DNA from: Cristatella mucedo
Taxonomy: Eukaryota > Bryozoa > Phylactolaemata > Cristatellidae
Direction of reading: 5' to 3'
Assembly: GCA_009760855.2 (NCBI GenBank)
Contig: WPIO01000081.1
Coordinates: 1,041,001 to 1,105,000, forward strand
DNA: 64,000 nt
The notes beneath the pieces are model-generated. The model saw only the letters and a list, made by a program, of their open reading frames with translations. It did no database searches and was not told where the DNA came from. The position numbers and the translations under genes are program-made. Below, in pieces: positions 52,368 to 62,480 of the stretch. Within the stretch, counting starts at the first letter, position 1; each line of letters begins with the position of its first letter.

Positions 52368-52520
52368 CTATATAATTCATTTGTATAGAGCCCTAAGAGA
52401 ACTAAATCTTTATTCTGGTGCTTCACATCTGCTACGGGGCTCGACCTCGGCCATCAAATACATCCACCTTGACCTCGGTCGGGGCACTATAACCACTGTG
52501 CCAAACCCGACGTGGCATGA
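52368..52520 (-). mobile_element. SINE-2 copy
   Basis: Minus-strand: ATAATTCATTTGTATAGAGC, CCTAAGAGAACTAAATCTTT, ATTCTGGTGCTTCACATCTG, GGGGCTCGACCTCGGCC, and the A-box complement ACCACTGTGCCAAACCCGAC. Confidence 0.85.
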
Positions 52521-52633
52521 TCCTTCACACTAGTTCATATCCCTCAATTTATAGAGCCAGTAAGAGTAAGGTTTTGTTTTGTTAGTGCACTTGCAAATGC
52601 ATTTTTGCTACAATGCCGTGCTCAATAGATCAG

Positions 52634-52729
52634 TATGCAAGTGGATCCCACGGTCCTTTCATCGGCACCAGCAGCAACTGCCGCCGCCGGCTCTCAACCG
52701 CTACCGGGGCCCGCTGTCTCGAGCGTTTG
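52634..52729 (+). CDS. Tudor gene small exon
   Basis: Acceptor GCTCAATAGATCAG, donor CGTTTG|GTATGG, phase 0 at both ends, encoding YASGSHGPFIGTSSNCRR and RLSTATGARCLERL. It is the only frame that connects in phase to both neighbours. No domain recognised. Confidence 0.65.
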
Positions 52730-52805
52730 GTATGGCTCTATCTAACTGCTGGCAAGCTTACCTCGTCGCTTCGCTCGAAATCGCGCCTCGTTCACCTTTT
52801 CTCAG

Positions 52806-53562
52806 GGCTCGCTATCACTGCAACAGAACGGCCAGCAGTCTGCGGCCGGCGATGTCCTGCGGCCATCTTGTGCAACTGAGACCGAGGCTGCCGAGCAGCA
52901 GCCGGTCTCTGCAGTTGCTGCTGTCGCCGCGGGGCAGTGTGACGTCATGCCGGGAGCGCTGCTCGTGGCAGGCCCAAGCAACGTAGGAGATGCGGATGGT
53001 GACGTGGCCGCACGCCAGTCACTTCCCAGCCACGCGCGAAGCGTAGCCGCTAGTGCCAGCATTGAGATTGCGCCGGTGGAGCCGTGCGATGACACTGCCA
53101 GCGCAACGGAAGTGCCCGCGGAAGTGAGCTGCAACGACGGGTCATCTACCTCTGCAGTCGCAGACGACGACAGTGCTCGGCTCGCCACCCTGTCGCCAGC
53201 TGGCGTCGGTGCGAATGCTGCCGTTGCGGGCACTCTCGAGAGGGCAGCAGCGGCTGCGGCGGCTGCTTCGCCCGAGAGCGGTGACGACGGTACCCTGCGC
53301 GTGGCTGATGCGAATGGGAGTGCGATCAAACGCTACCCGCCGGCCGACGGCAGCAGAGGAGGAGTAGGAGGAGGAGGCTGTGGTCAGGTGGAAGCGGTCA
53401 ACGTAGAAGGCGAGTCGGTGGCCAGCATCTGGGATGGAGACTGTGCCAGCGACCGGGGTGGCTCAGGAGGTGTCGTGTCTAGCCGGACTGCAAGCTCGGC
53501 CGGTGCGGAAGCCGACCACCTGCTCGGATGCTGCTCGCTGGAGCGACTCGACGTCGTCGACG
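52806..53562 (+). CDS. Tudor gene large exon, Ala/Ser/Gly/Asp-rich disordered region
   Basis: Acceptor GTTCACCTTTTCTCAG at phase 0, donor TCGACG|GTGAGT at phase 1. 252 codons: GSLSLQQNGQQSAAGDVL at the start, then a run of Ala, Asp, Glu, Ser and Gly with no stop, including an Ala repeat (ERAAAAAAAASPESGDDG), a Gly run (GGVGGGGCGQVE) and the end LLGCCSLERLDVVDG. GC-rich codons set it apart from the surrounding AT-rich introns. Probably an intrinsically disordered spacer between Tudor domains; such regions in germ-granule proteins often drive condensation. The open frame continues to 53726, but the strong GTGAGT donor and the next exon support ending here. Confidence 0.8.
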
Positions 53563-53710
53563 GTGAGTTGGCCGCCTGGCTGCAGCTGAACCGGCTGCTG
53601 CAGCCAGCCCCTAGCGCTCTCGCGGCCCGGCCAGCGACTCGTCCGGCTGCTCTGGCCAGTCGAGGCTCTGTGACGTGTGCTGTGCGGCATCAAAAGAAGT
53701 GCTGCTGCAG

Positions 53711-53850
53711 GTCTGTGCCGTTATGAGCCCTCGGCGATTCGCGAACTACTTGTAGAAAAAGCGTTTCATACTCTGTCGTCAAACCTGGAGCTGCCTGCGC
53801 ATTGTGTCCGACGGAGGGAGGCAGGAGGATGGCGTCGCTTTCGCATTGGC
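53711..53850 (+). CDS. Tudor gene exon, 3' end uncertain
   Basis: Acceptor AGTGCTGCTGCAG with two-base remainder, matching the phase-1 end of the exon at 53562. Reads VVDGLCRYEPSAIRELLV, EKAFHTLSSNLELPAHC, then RRREAGGWRRFRIG and a stop at about 53851-53853. The true exon end is not fixed: CTT|GTAGAA (phase 0) and CATT|GTGTCC (phase 1) are candidates, and both can join the 55.5-kb exon. If unspliced, it would end the protein before the second Tudor domain. Confidence 0.55.
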
Positions 53851-54276
53851 TAGAGCCGGTGCTTTTCCTGCAGCACGTCTACCGTGCTCGAGAGTTGCTT
53901 CAGATGCGCGGCTCTTGTGCTGTGCATAGAAAAAACGGCCGACTTGCAATGAACGTGGGGGTGGATGTTGGGGGGGGGGAGGGCATTTCATGTAGTCGTT
54001 TTTGAGTCGCTAGGCTTGTGTGTGGGGGTGTGTGGGGGTGATTGCACTGTTTTGCCAACTGTTTTGCCAAACCCGACGCCTCATCTGCCACAGGAAGAGA
54101 ACCAGCCGTGACGTAGCACGGTGTAGCCAGATTGAGCTCGGCGTAAATGACAATTCTTTCCCAATGTCTCAGTAGAGCAACCGACGTAACTGCCACTGTC
54201 CGTGTTCGGTACTACATGCCTGTCTGTGGTTTGTCAATGGGGTCAGCTCCCTCTTTATTTTTAGGGATTTTTTTGC

Positions 54277-54291
54277 CCCCCCCCCCCCCCC
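54277..54291. repeat. C homopolymer
   Basis: Run of about 15 C within a T-rich context. Confidence 0.85.
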
Positions 54292-54369
54292 GTTGCTCTC
54301 CCCGATCTCTTTGAGATATTCAAAATTGGGGTCCAGCTTCACCGGCAGCCCCTAGGTTTTAGCCCAAGG

Positions 54370-54480
54370 TGCTCGCTCTCCACGACCCCGTTCATGGGCT
54401 CGTATCCTGCAGTGGGCGATCCTGTATTGCTCACGGCAAGCGTTGGTGGTAGCCACTAGGGCCTTTCTGCCGATATAACA
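54370..54480 (+). mobile_element. Degraded SINE-1
   Basis: AAGGTGCTCGCTCTCCACGA, GGGCTCGTATCCTGCAGTGG, GCGATCCTGTATTGC, GGTGGTAGCCACTAGGGC: head mixed between SINE types with a degraded B box, body of SINE-1. Confidence 0.55.
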
Positions 54481-55059
54481 GCGAGATTGTTGTGAATAAG
54501 CTAACCTTTAACCGTTTTGTGGATTTCACACTTACAATGCAGTCGATTACAATTACTTACCATGCAGTCGCTTTCGATTTTGCTGCATGAGCTGTGAAGT
54601 GAGAGTGGCACATCATTCGCTGCTCATTGACGATTTGTAGAGAAAGAGAGAGAAAGAGGGGGGATATAGAGAACCGCTGGAAGGCTCCGAGGCCCCAGGG
54701 TCGTGTTCTCGCAGCCTTCCTGTTACACTGCGGATTTTTGTGGGTCATGGCTGTGTTCCGTGCAAACCAAGTAATCTAATTGCAAACGAGATGGCATGAT
54801 AGTTTCCTACACGAAGCAAGTGACAGTTCATGTATTGGTTGTTGCCTGGATAGAGCCAGCCGTGTAGGTAACCAGTGTCCTAGCCCTTGCGGCAGCCGTG
54901 GATATTGTCCATTGTTTTAAGCTAGACAAAGTTTCCCTGTGTCATGCATACAATCGAATCCCATACTCTGTCGAAGCTTGAGTTTCGATGGAATGCGTGC
55001 TGCTGCTATTTGTAGCACCAGTACACGCATTCTCGTGAATCGGTTGTGGCATTTGTTCA

Positions 55060-55523
55060 CAATGATTTTTACGATGATGTCTATGGTGCTATATGATAAA
55101 GAACAAAATCTCTTTCTATTCGCTTAACATATGCTGGAAAGAAAGGATATCAATTGTTTAGTGACTATATGCACAATTTCAGCAACCGATAGTACCGAAA
55201 AGACAGTTCTGTGAGGAACAGCTGTTTTTTTGGCTTCGTTTTGCTAACATCAAATGATGGGATATTGTGATGTCGTAGGAATGAGTTGCAGGGTTTGGTA
55301 GCAATTGAATTGAAAGCACGTTCTCCAGACTACTTTTCCAAGTTGCATAGAGGCACAGCTAACCGATTTGAGTCAGATGAGTAAGTGGTACGATGCTTAA
55401 CAGGATTAGGAAGTATTTTGGATAAGTAGGCCGAAGCATGAGAATGAAGAGACCTACAAGTGAGTGACAAGACCTCAAAGTCGATGCTGTGCTTGATGGG
55501 GAGTCAGTGCAGGTCGGCGAGAG
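55060..55523 (-). mobile_element. LINE-B 3' end abutting a Tudor exon
   Basis: Divergent minus-strand copy: tail near 55085-55135, then GAGTTGCAGGGTTTGGTAGC, AAGCACGTTCTCCAGACTAC, GGTACGATGCTTAACAGG, and finally GGAGTCAGTGCAGGTCGGCG, the complement of CGCCGACCTGCACTGGCCACC in young copies. Homology ends at about 55523, where exon sequence begins. Confidence 0.82.
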
Positions 55524-55542
55524 GGAGCGAGAGCGGACAACT

Positions 55543-56007
55543 CAGGCAAGCGCTCCTGCACGCGTGCTGCGGCTTGTTGAGTCTCAGCCGAGTTTATCGC
55601 CGGTAGTCCACTCTTCGGCCTCCTCTCCTCTCGCCGTCCCAGGGACAGCCGTGGCGATCGTCGTTCCCGACGACGAGGACTGCAACGTCTCCAGCGTTGG
55701 CAGCGACGAGGGCTCAGATGCAGCAGCAACAGCATTGCCAGTTAGCAGCAGCAGCAGCCTCGGCCACATGGACGCTGCTTGCAACGATGGCGTAGGCAGC
55801 CACGAGCAGCAGTCGGCGGTCCATGTCGCGCCCTCGTACGTCGCGTCGCCGTCCGAGATTTACGTGAATCTCCTCACCAAGGAGACGCGGGAGGCTATGC
55901 AGCGGCTCGAGGACCTGAGCAGCTACTACGTCGAGATCGCTCGCTCTGAGTCGATGCTGTATCGCTACCTGAGAGGCAACATTCGGGAGCTCACCGGACG
56001 TATGCAG
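55543..56007 (+). CDS. Tudor gene exon, start of second extended Tudor domain
   Basis: Donor GTATGCAG|GTGAGC at phase 0. The acceptor is either CGGACAACTCAG (exon from 55543) or a site in the adjoining LINE-B copy (GTCAGTGCAG, exon from 55519); both keep the frame. The first part is Ser/Pro/Asp-rich (VVPDDEDCNVSSVGSDEG, LPVSSSSSLGHMD). From about 55824 it reads VHVAPSYVASPSEIYVNLL, the first strands of an extended Tudor domain (SPSE-YV-L), then EAMQRLEDLSSYYVEIA and YLRGNIRELTGRMQ, the helical linker into the Tudor barrel. Confidence 0.85.
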
Positions 56008-56559
56008 GTGAGCAGCAGCTCCAGCCTCGGGCGTCTCTTGGACCGAGATCCGGCGTCTATGGTCCGAGATTGGGTTGAGTTCGTGCATGGGCAAGCAGTT
56101 GCCGGCGATCGCGAATTGGCTGCAGGGCTGCCGTATAGCCGTTAGCTGCCGGATAGCCATTAGCCACAGGATCTGGGTGTGACAGACTTCAGCCGAGTGC
56201 TCGCTCTTTGTCTTTGTCTAGCGTGCGTGCATGTCAGGTCGTGTACATTGCATGTCGTTTTATGCAATCTCATCGTGCCAAACTGGTCAGCGGTAGCGAA
56301 ATGCAAGATGCGATCGCCTTGCTCTCGCTGTTCTCGTTTGCCTGCAGCCTCCTGAGAGTGACCATTCGAGCCTCCTTGAGCTAGAGCAGGCTTGTGGCTG
56401 CTTTGCCAGATTCCCGGCAGGAGGCACACGGGAAAGCAGATATCCGGGAGGGACGATATCAGGCCTTGTGCTGCTGTGCACAAAGAAGAGTAAAAAGGGA
56501 TGCTAACGTAATGGCCTTGCTCGTGATCAGCATAGCTTCGTGGTCGTTAGCGTCAGTCC

Positions 56560-56830
56560 GCCAGCATATCTCCTGTTAAATCTGCACGAAATCTAGGTGT
56601 CACTTTCCAAAGTGAACTTTCGTTAGACGACCACATCAGCTCCACTGTCAGGTCTGCCTACTTGCAGCTACACAGCATTGCTAAATTTCAGGCTTGTTTA
56701 GATAAGGATACCACACCTAAATTGGTCCCTGCATTTATGACATCCCGTCTTGACTTCTGTAACTCGCTGCTAGCTGGTCTATCGGCCTGTGCAATCATCC
56801 ACTTACAGCCGGTGCAAACTGCCAAAACGT
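56560..56830 (+). mobile_element. LINE-B internal fragment
   Basis: ARNLGVTFQSELSLDDHISS region followed by TSRLDFCNSLLAGLSACAI on the + strand; matches 29630-29900 of LINE-B copy 1. Truncated at both ends. Confidence 0.85.
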
Positions 56831-57143
56831 GCAAACAATGTACCGTGACAACTGCTGCTAATGTGGTGCTAAACGGTGTGCACCTATATAGCACTGGTCC
56901 ATTCATCGATGGAGATTAATTTTCAGCTTAGAATATACCTTCAGTTTTTGTTCTATGATCCACCGTACTACACGGTGTCTCAAGTATTAGCCTCTCTCTG
57001 CTGCTGCTGCACACGGTGCAGCAGAATTAATCGAATGCACTGACGGCAGAAAATTGTGTTTTTGCGATGCTGTGACATGTGTTTAATAAGGTGATGGTAC
57101 AAGGCCGCTCTCTAAGGTTTTACAGGGATGCTTTATCTATTTG

Positions 57144-57310
57144 GTGAGTCGTAATGGTTCACTAGGTAAGGCGGTTACTTTTCACGACCGGGTTCGAATC
57201 CTGCTGTGGGCAATCATATATTGCTGCTGCAAGTGGTGGTAATAGCCGTAAAGGCTCCTCTGTCGCCATACAAAAAGAGGCTGTTAAATCAGCTAGTATT
57301 TATTTTATTT
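57144..57310 (+). mobile_element. SINE-1 copy
   Basis: GTAATGGTTCACTAGGTAAG (A-box region), GGTTCGAATCC at 57191-57201 (perfect B box, though the head is 17 bases shorter than in other copies), TAGCCGTAAAGGCTCCTCTG, GTCGCCATACAAAAAGAGGC, then TTTA-rich tail. Confidence 0.9.
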
Positions 57311-57564
57311 ATTTACTTGAAAAGTCTACCTCTATTTTAGAACTGAAATAAACACATGCAAAGACATACATTACATGGATGTCTTAGCATTCGTTCTTGG
57401 AAAGTGCCTGGTGTGCCAGGTCTACTTTTCAACTTTTATTTTTATTTAGCTACACCAAAACATTTTCTGCAGGGTTGTTTATTGGTAGATTATGCATCCT
57501 TTTTCGAGGGGATTCGCAGCAAGCTTGCTCCCACTGCTGCTGTGTAAGAGGCAGTTGTGCGTGC

Positions 57565-57750
57565 TTGCGTGGTGGCACACTAGGTAAGGCGGTTGCTTTC
57601 ACGACCTCGGTCCCGAGATCGTGGGTTCGATTCCTGCGGTGGGTGATTCTGCATCACCACTGCAAGCGGTGGTGATAGCCGTAAAGGCTCTTCTGTCGCT
57701 ATATAAAAGAGGCTGTTTAATAAACGAAGATTTATTTATTTATTTGATAT
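57565..57750 (+). mobile_element. SINE-1 copy, near full length
   Basis: GGTGGCACACTAGGTAAGG, GACCTCGGTCCCGAGATCG, GGTTCGATTCC at 57624-57634, CACCACTGCAAGCGGTGGTG (6-bp stem), TAGCCGTAAAGGCTCTTC, GTCGCTATATAAAAGAGGC and a (TTTA)n tail: reference copy for the family. Confidence 0.92.
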
Positions 57751-57755
57751 ATATA

Positions 57756-57757
<2 letters not shown>

Positions 57758-57800
<43 letters not shown>
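57758..57800. repeat. (GT)n microsatellite
   Basis: GT repeat directly after the TTTA/AT tail of the SINE-1 copy. Confidence 0.9.
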
Positions 57801-57801
<1 letters not shown>

Positions 57802-58129
57802 TGCATGTGTGCGTGCGTGTGGGGGTGTGCAAGCTCTCCCATAAGTGTTAAAGGACTGAATTTGCTTACTGAGAAAGCTTCAACCGGGTTCCTCTATGAG
57901 TTATGTAAGCACTTGCTCAATTTTATCGGTGTTTGGCTGTATGTGATCATGGACATAAAAATAAGGTGTTGCCGAATTTAATGCCCGTACACGCAGCTAA
58001 TAAAGAATAGCCATTTGTGGCTCTGACTCTGCTTGCTGCAGGACTTGAACCCGCAGCTGACCTGCAGCTTTTTTCTCTTCGTAAAATGCCGCCTTGTTAT
58101 CGGACTTGCCCCACTTGCATGTACAGGTG

Positions 58130-58290
58130 TACTCCCCTAACCATGTTATTAATTTTGTTTGCTTATCAAGCATGATTTTACTCACCATTCAATTGCATTT
58201 CCCTTTGCAGCAAATGTAAAGCGCCTAGAGAGAGAGATTAAGTTCTCTGAGGGCGCTTTATCAAGTGAATTATTATTATTATTATTCTTT
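58130..58290 (+). mobile_element. LINE-B tail fragment next to a Tudor exon
   Basis: CACCATTCAATTGCATTTCC, CTTTGCAGCAAATGTAAAGC, GCCTAGAGAGAGAGATTAAG, TTCTCTGAGGGCGCTTTATC, then (ATT)n. Ends about 30 bases before the exon at 58320. Confidence 0.9.
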
Positions 58291-58319
58291 TTATTATTAT
58301 TACACTTCAATGCATTTAG

Positions 58320-58461
58320 GTTGGTGATATCGTGTGTGCCACGTACGGTAACTACAACAGTTATTTCCGGGCCAGAGTTGACGACGTGCTCGAGCTTCGC
58401 AGCGACTGCTCAGCCGATATAGCCGATCTGCCCGACGTGTACGTATTTTTTATCGACTATG
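58320..58461 (+). CDS. Tudor gene exon, Tudor barrel (eTud2)
   Basis: Acceptor CTTCAATGCATTTAG, donor GACTATG|GTAGGT, phase 0 in and 1 out. It encodes VGDIVCATYGNYNSYFRARV, DDVLELRSDC, DLPDVYVFFIDYG. GD-V-A------YFRA-V…VFFIDYGN is the hallmark of a Tudor barrel, with the aromatic cage positions (Tyr-Phe, Phe, Tyr) and the Asn of the next exon all kept, so this domain should be able to bind methylated arginine. It joins in frame to 56007 and 59076. Confidence 0.96.
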
Positions 58462-59075
58462 GTAGGTGAAGCCTTAACCATCGGATTCCGCCGCTGAGAC
58501 TGAGTCAGGAATTGTGTGCTGCATGTGCGTGATAACTATATGTGAGTGCGAGCGAGCGCACGTGCAGCACATTGATGAGGATAGGCATGCGGCGACTCTC
58601 GTTCGGAGCTCGAAGCGTGCAGCTGGCAATGCTGCGTGTCGACGATGTGTTCTCATCTTGTGGGGCTGCTGTATTTATCGTTTCCGTTTGTGCACAAGGC
58701 TACTAGCTAATTTCTGGCTCCGGTCTGCTTTTGCGCTGCCGTTGCCGATCGATCGGTTCGTGTGCCACACAAACATGCTTTGGCCTACCCGGCATTACGG
58801 CAGCTGTGCCGTAATGCGTAATACTCCTCCATGCAGCCCTTAGACCGTTTGCAAATACAGCTCTGTTCTCGGGCATGCCCTTGACCGCGTGATCTTGCAG
58901 CGTGACTGCAAAGTCGTTTTGCTCCGAGCAGGCTGCATTTACTCCCACTGCTGCTGTGAGCCTTCGCTTCGGTGGCTTCGTGTGCTTGCACTCATCACCA
59001 CTTGCCCACTTCTTTGGTGAGCGGTAAGCGGATGATGGATGCGTGAGCTCCACGTAACATATTTTTCATCACAAG
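58462..59075. other. Tudor gene intron
   Basis: A 614-bp intron without recognised repeats. Open frames on the minus strand here show no domain. Confidence 0.7.
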
Positions 59076-59334
59076 GCAACCGAGAGTGGGTGCGGAGCTC
59101 TGACCAGGTGATGCCCTTGCGGCCACAGTTCGCTGCCATTCCACCGCAAGCTCTGTGCTGCCGGCTTGCTGGCGTTGAGCCCTCCGCCGACCACCTCAGC
59201 GGCAGCAACTCGCCACCGCTGCGGTGGTCCGATAATGCCGTCGCCGACGTTCAGAAGCTTGTGGGCATCGATCATCTTTACTTGGCCCACTTTCTGGAGC
59301 CTGTCGATGGATGGGCCGATCGCTGCATCGACCG
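59076..59334 (+). CDS. Tudor gene exon, eTud2 barrel end and SN-like helix
   Basis: Acceptor TTTTTCATCACAAG, donor CGACCG|GTGGGT, phase 1 in and 2 out. Spliced: FFIDYGNREWVRSSDQV, MPLRPQFAAIPPQALCCRL, AGVEPSADHLSGSN, WSDNAVADVQKLVG, LYLAHFLEPVDGW. IPPQA--C-LAGV-P is the standard return from barrel to SN-like half, and W---A--D---L is the helix. Typical of extended Tudor domains in RNF17 and TDRD proteins. Confidence 0.96.
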
Positions 59335-59432
59335 GTGGGTTTTTTGCTAGTGCACTGCTTTAAGTGCCTGCTGCTGCCGCCGAGCTGCACGCGCTGCCAA
59401 AATGTGCTACACTCGCTTCTCGGTTTGACCAG

Positions 59433-59611
59433 GATGCAGGGAGCGCCAGTGCCCATTCTGCTGGCTGATGCCGGTTCGCGCCAGTCGATTGCTGAGGCCC
59501 TGCTTTGCCTCGGCCACACGAGACCTGCTGTGGAGGCAGTAGCGCGCAATGTGTCGCCCAGGGCCACCCCGGAGGGCTCTAGCTGTGCCACATCCGACGA
59601 GCCGCCCTCAG
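59433..59611 (+). CDS. Tudor gene exon, end of eTud2 and linker
   Basis: Acceptor TCTCGGTTTGACCAG, donor CCTCAG|GTGCGT, phase 2 in and 1 out. It reads RMQGAPVPILLADAGSR, QSIAEALLCLGHTRPAVEA, then a Ser/Pro-rich stretch ending DEPPS. V-ILLAD-----SIAE-L---GHTR corresponds to the closing strands and helix (V-LVD------NE-L---GLA). This ends the second extended Tudor domain. Confidence 0.93.
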
Positions 59612-60429
59612 GTGCGTGCTACTCGCCTCAATCGTCGGGCCTTGCTTGCTTGTGAGCATTGCCTATGCAAAGCAGCAGCAACCGCCACCGGTTGGAGCCA
59701 GCGGCTGCTGGGCCGTGCTTTTCTTTGTTACCCTGCTGAGCGATGCCTTTAGGAGTCTTTCTGCTGTCATTGGACCCACTTTGTCTGTAATTGCAGCATG
59801 AAACACAAATCTGCTCAACATTGTTCGTTCCACAGAGGGGGGAGCTGAAGGGGCATGTCAAGCAGTAGAGAGGATGGCACGATTAGAGAGTTGATGTTGC
59901 TGTATCCTACTGATTTTGGGATGGCTTGTGATTTATTTATTTATTGTGATATATTTAACTCCAGCGCTTTAAGGGCCATGTCAAGAAAATACCAATAACA
60001 CAGGTCCAACAATAGAATTTTTGCTTAGGGTACCTTTTAAAAGACAAGCATGTTAGAAATTTGATCTGAAGTTTTGAGGATTCCCTCATGAAAGGAAACC
60101 ATAAAAAGACGCTTCGTCACACCGTGCCTAATTCTAGAAGTACACCAGAAGCACCGTATGCACAAACAAACCTATCTCTGAGCATCATCTACGACTTGTG
60201 TCCCAAATTGTTGAACCTTGGTACATCGAGGTACATAATTGCAGTTCGATGAGGTACATGCTTGAGACTTAAAAACAACTTCATTTACATTCTGGCTCAT
60301 TGCCTTGTAAATTCCACAACTCGGCCAATACTTGACAGATCAATGCGAAATTTCAAATATAAGTGCAGCTCTGCCTGTAGAACACTGCAGGAGCTTATTT
60401 CTGATTTCGGTTGGATATATCGTTCTTTT

Positions 60430-60535
60430 GATTTGCACTTGATGAAGTCTGTCTCCCAAATGAGTACAGGAGGTGGCTTAGGTTTTGAGAGCGCCATAGA
60501 AAACCCTGCAGCGTAACACCTAAATAAGGTGAAAG
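60430..60535 (+). mobile_element. LINE-A tail fragment
   Basis: TTGCACTTGATGAAGTCTGT, GGCTTAGGTTTTGAGAGCGC, AACCCTGCAGCGTAACACC: divergent LINE-A tail. Confidence 0.65.
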
Positions 60536-60539
60536 GTTT

Positions 60540-60825
60540 CTCTATGGGTTGCACCGACCTCATTCGCAACGACAACTACTCTGCTGCTGCCGATTATGGC
60601 TCATCTTTTTCAGCGGTCCTGTGCTGCTACTTCCATGCTACTCACTACCTCAACTGCTCTCCTGACTCTGCTATGCTTCCCACTTTCTCTTTGTTGCGTG
60701 AAATGAAGTCAGTTGGCTACCGAATGCGTACCGAAAGCCACTTAGGCTGTGAGTGCGCTATAAAAAACTCTCCTTCGTAACACCCACATAGTCTTTATGA
60801 CTTTGTGGAGTTACAGACGGAGATA
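60540..60825 (+). mobile_element. LINE-A 3' fragment
   Basis: CAACGACAACTACTCTGCTG, TCAGCGGTCCTGTGCTGCTA, then the tail through GAGTTACAGACGGAGATAC. Well preserved and directly behind another LINE-A tail. Confidence 0.92.
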
Positions 60826-60944
60826 CATGTCATTGCAGGTTGCTTTTTTCATTCGAGCAATTGGCCGTGCTTTGAGGGTAGGAGAATAACTGCAGTTGCC
60901 TGAGCCATTAATTGAATACCAGTTTCAGTACGTAACCAACAGTT

Positions 60945-61140
60945 GTGTGCTTATGCATGCTGCCACTAACCATATTTGCATGCTCTCCCTTATGCATGTC
61001 ACCTCTAACCATGTTATACATATTGACATTGAGCATGCTCCCACCAACCATTCGATCGCGCTTCGTTTACTGCAAATGCAAAGTGCCTAGAGAGAGATTA
61101 AGTTCTCTGAGGGCGCTATACAAAATTATCATTCTTATTA
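60945..61140 (+). mobile_element. LINE-B 3' UTR and tail
   Basis: GCATGC-type 3' UTR repeats, then AAAGTGCCTAGAGAGAGATT, AAGTTCTCTGAGGGCGCTAT and an AT-rich end. Confidence 0.88.
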
Positions 61141-61194
61141 TTAGCAGCTGTTCTATTAGTTAACATGGCAGACTGTTGCTGATAGCTGCTTGTG

Positions 61195-61495
61195 TTCTGC
61201 AGGTCCTAGCCAGGAAGCTGGCTTCCACAACTCTTGCGACTTGCTCTTTTTATCCCCCACTGCCAGTTTGGGCACAACCTTTGCACAGCCCGTTCAATTC
61301 TGCCCATTCCTTCCCTGCTGCCTTTCTGACTCAGCCGTGCTTCTCACTATCTCTTCTTTTTGTGTGATTCCTTCTGCTGGCAACCGTTTCCGCACCAAAA
61401 GCTGTCCAGGCTTATTTCGCCTTTGAAAATTTACTGGCATAACACCCACGTATTCTTATTGGCTGTATCAAGTTTAAGCTGGAGATGCATACACC
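61195..61495 (+). mobile_element. Divergent LINE-A 3' fragment
   Basis: GCAGGTCCTAGCCAGGAAG, CTGGCTTCCACAACTCTTGC, CTGACTCAGCCGTGCTTCTC, GGCATAACACCCACGTATTC, TTAAGCTGGAGATGCATAC. Confidence 0.75.
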
Positions 61496-62300
61496 ACATT
61501 GTACTGCCTCATCTTCGCTTTGTTTTTTTTTTGCTTTTGCTCCTGTGTCCTGATATTTCCTTGCTTAAGCTTAAGCTTAAGCTTACTGGCTTCTGTTTCG
61601 TAATGTCTGCAGGACCTTTCCGCTTTCTTTTTTTTAGTTACCCTACTGGTACTAGTGCAGATCACTGCTCTATATTGTTTGCTGCTTTCTTACTAGTCTT
61701 CCTTTAAGGCTGGTATCTGCAACTCGGCAACTTCCTCGTAGGAGTTGCAGAGTTGTAGGGGGAGTTGCAGATACCGAACATCAATACTTTATGGTGATAT
61801 AGGCATTTCATGGTGTCACTGTTTATGTAGCTAGCTGTTTTTATCGTGCACTGGTAGTTGAATATACATCTATGCTCTATATTAGTTAATTTTACACAGT
61901 ACTGGGCTGTTGTAAGTAAGACAACATAATGGCAGACTATTCCAATCGAAACAATGTGTACTTAAGGCACTTTACAAATAAAATAAAATACTTTTCATTG
62001 CATAAAAAATACGTCTAAACCCTTACTTTCCCACTACACGAGAATGGTATTGAACTGCAATCGAATCCACTAAATGACAAAATTTCTGCGACCATGCTTG
62101 CTCAGCTTTAAGAGAACTTAACCTATATCTAGGTGATTTATGCATACCGCAGGGCTCTAGCCTATTATCTTGATTGTTAAAGGCAAGTAACTTACTCTTG
62201 GGCCAAACCAGGGTGGCGTTACAGTCTGTATCACCATGTGCTGTTATCTTTTACTGTTTGCACGGCTTGGATACGTTAACTGCAAAGTCTCCGTCTTCAG

Positions 62301-62480
62301 AACACGACTCCAATCACTGGCACATCAATAATGATGAGCGATCAACGCCAGCCTCCAGCCTGGGCGATCCTGAGACTGGGTCACTTGACCTTTGGGATCC
62401 TATGGCTTCTGAGTACCGAGCGCTGACAAACTCCTATAAAGTTAACCCTGATGATCCTGAATATATCAATCAGGGCTATA
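62301..62480 (+). CDS. Tudor gene exon, C-terminal region
   Basis: Acceptor GTCTCCGTCTTCAG, donor GGCTATA|GTAAGT, phase 1 in and 1 out. Joined to the previous exon it reads PPSEHDSNHWHINNDERS, GDPETGSLDLWDPMASEY, RALTNSYKVNPDDPEYIN. Polar and acidic, with an aromatic C-terminal stretch (NSY-----DDPEY---GY) that may be a short conserved motif, but I cannot name it. Confidence 0.8.

Larger units (their letters stand above)
53860..55520. other. Tudor gene intron
   Basis: At 53870-53970 a frame reading QHVYRARELLQMRGSCAV follows the acceptor-like CTTTTCCTGCAG and could be a further exon. It contains a C run, a degraded SINE-1 (54370-54480) and a minus-strand LINE-B (55060-55523). 54500-55060 shows nothing recognisable. 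Confidence 0.55.
56008..58319. other. Tudor gene intron
   Basis: LINE-B fragments (56560-56830, 58130-58290), two SINE-1 copies (57144-57310, 57565-57750) and a GT tract (57758-57800). 56160-56550 and 57850-58120 hold nothing recognisable. Confidence 0.65.
59612..62300. other. Tudor gene intron
   Basis: Holds LINE-A tails (60430-60535, 60540-60825, 61195-61495) and a LINE-B tail (60945-61140). 59650-60420 and 61500-62290 show little: (CTTAAG)-type triplication at 61561-61583, GGAGTTGCAG repeated near 61740-61770, and a degraded minus-strand SINE-2 tail at 62105-62210. Confidence 0.65.
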
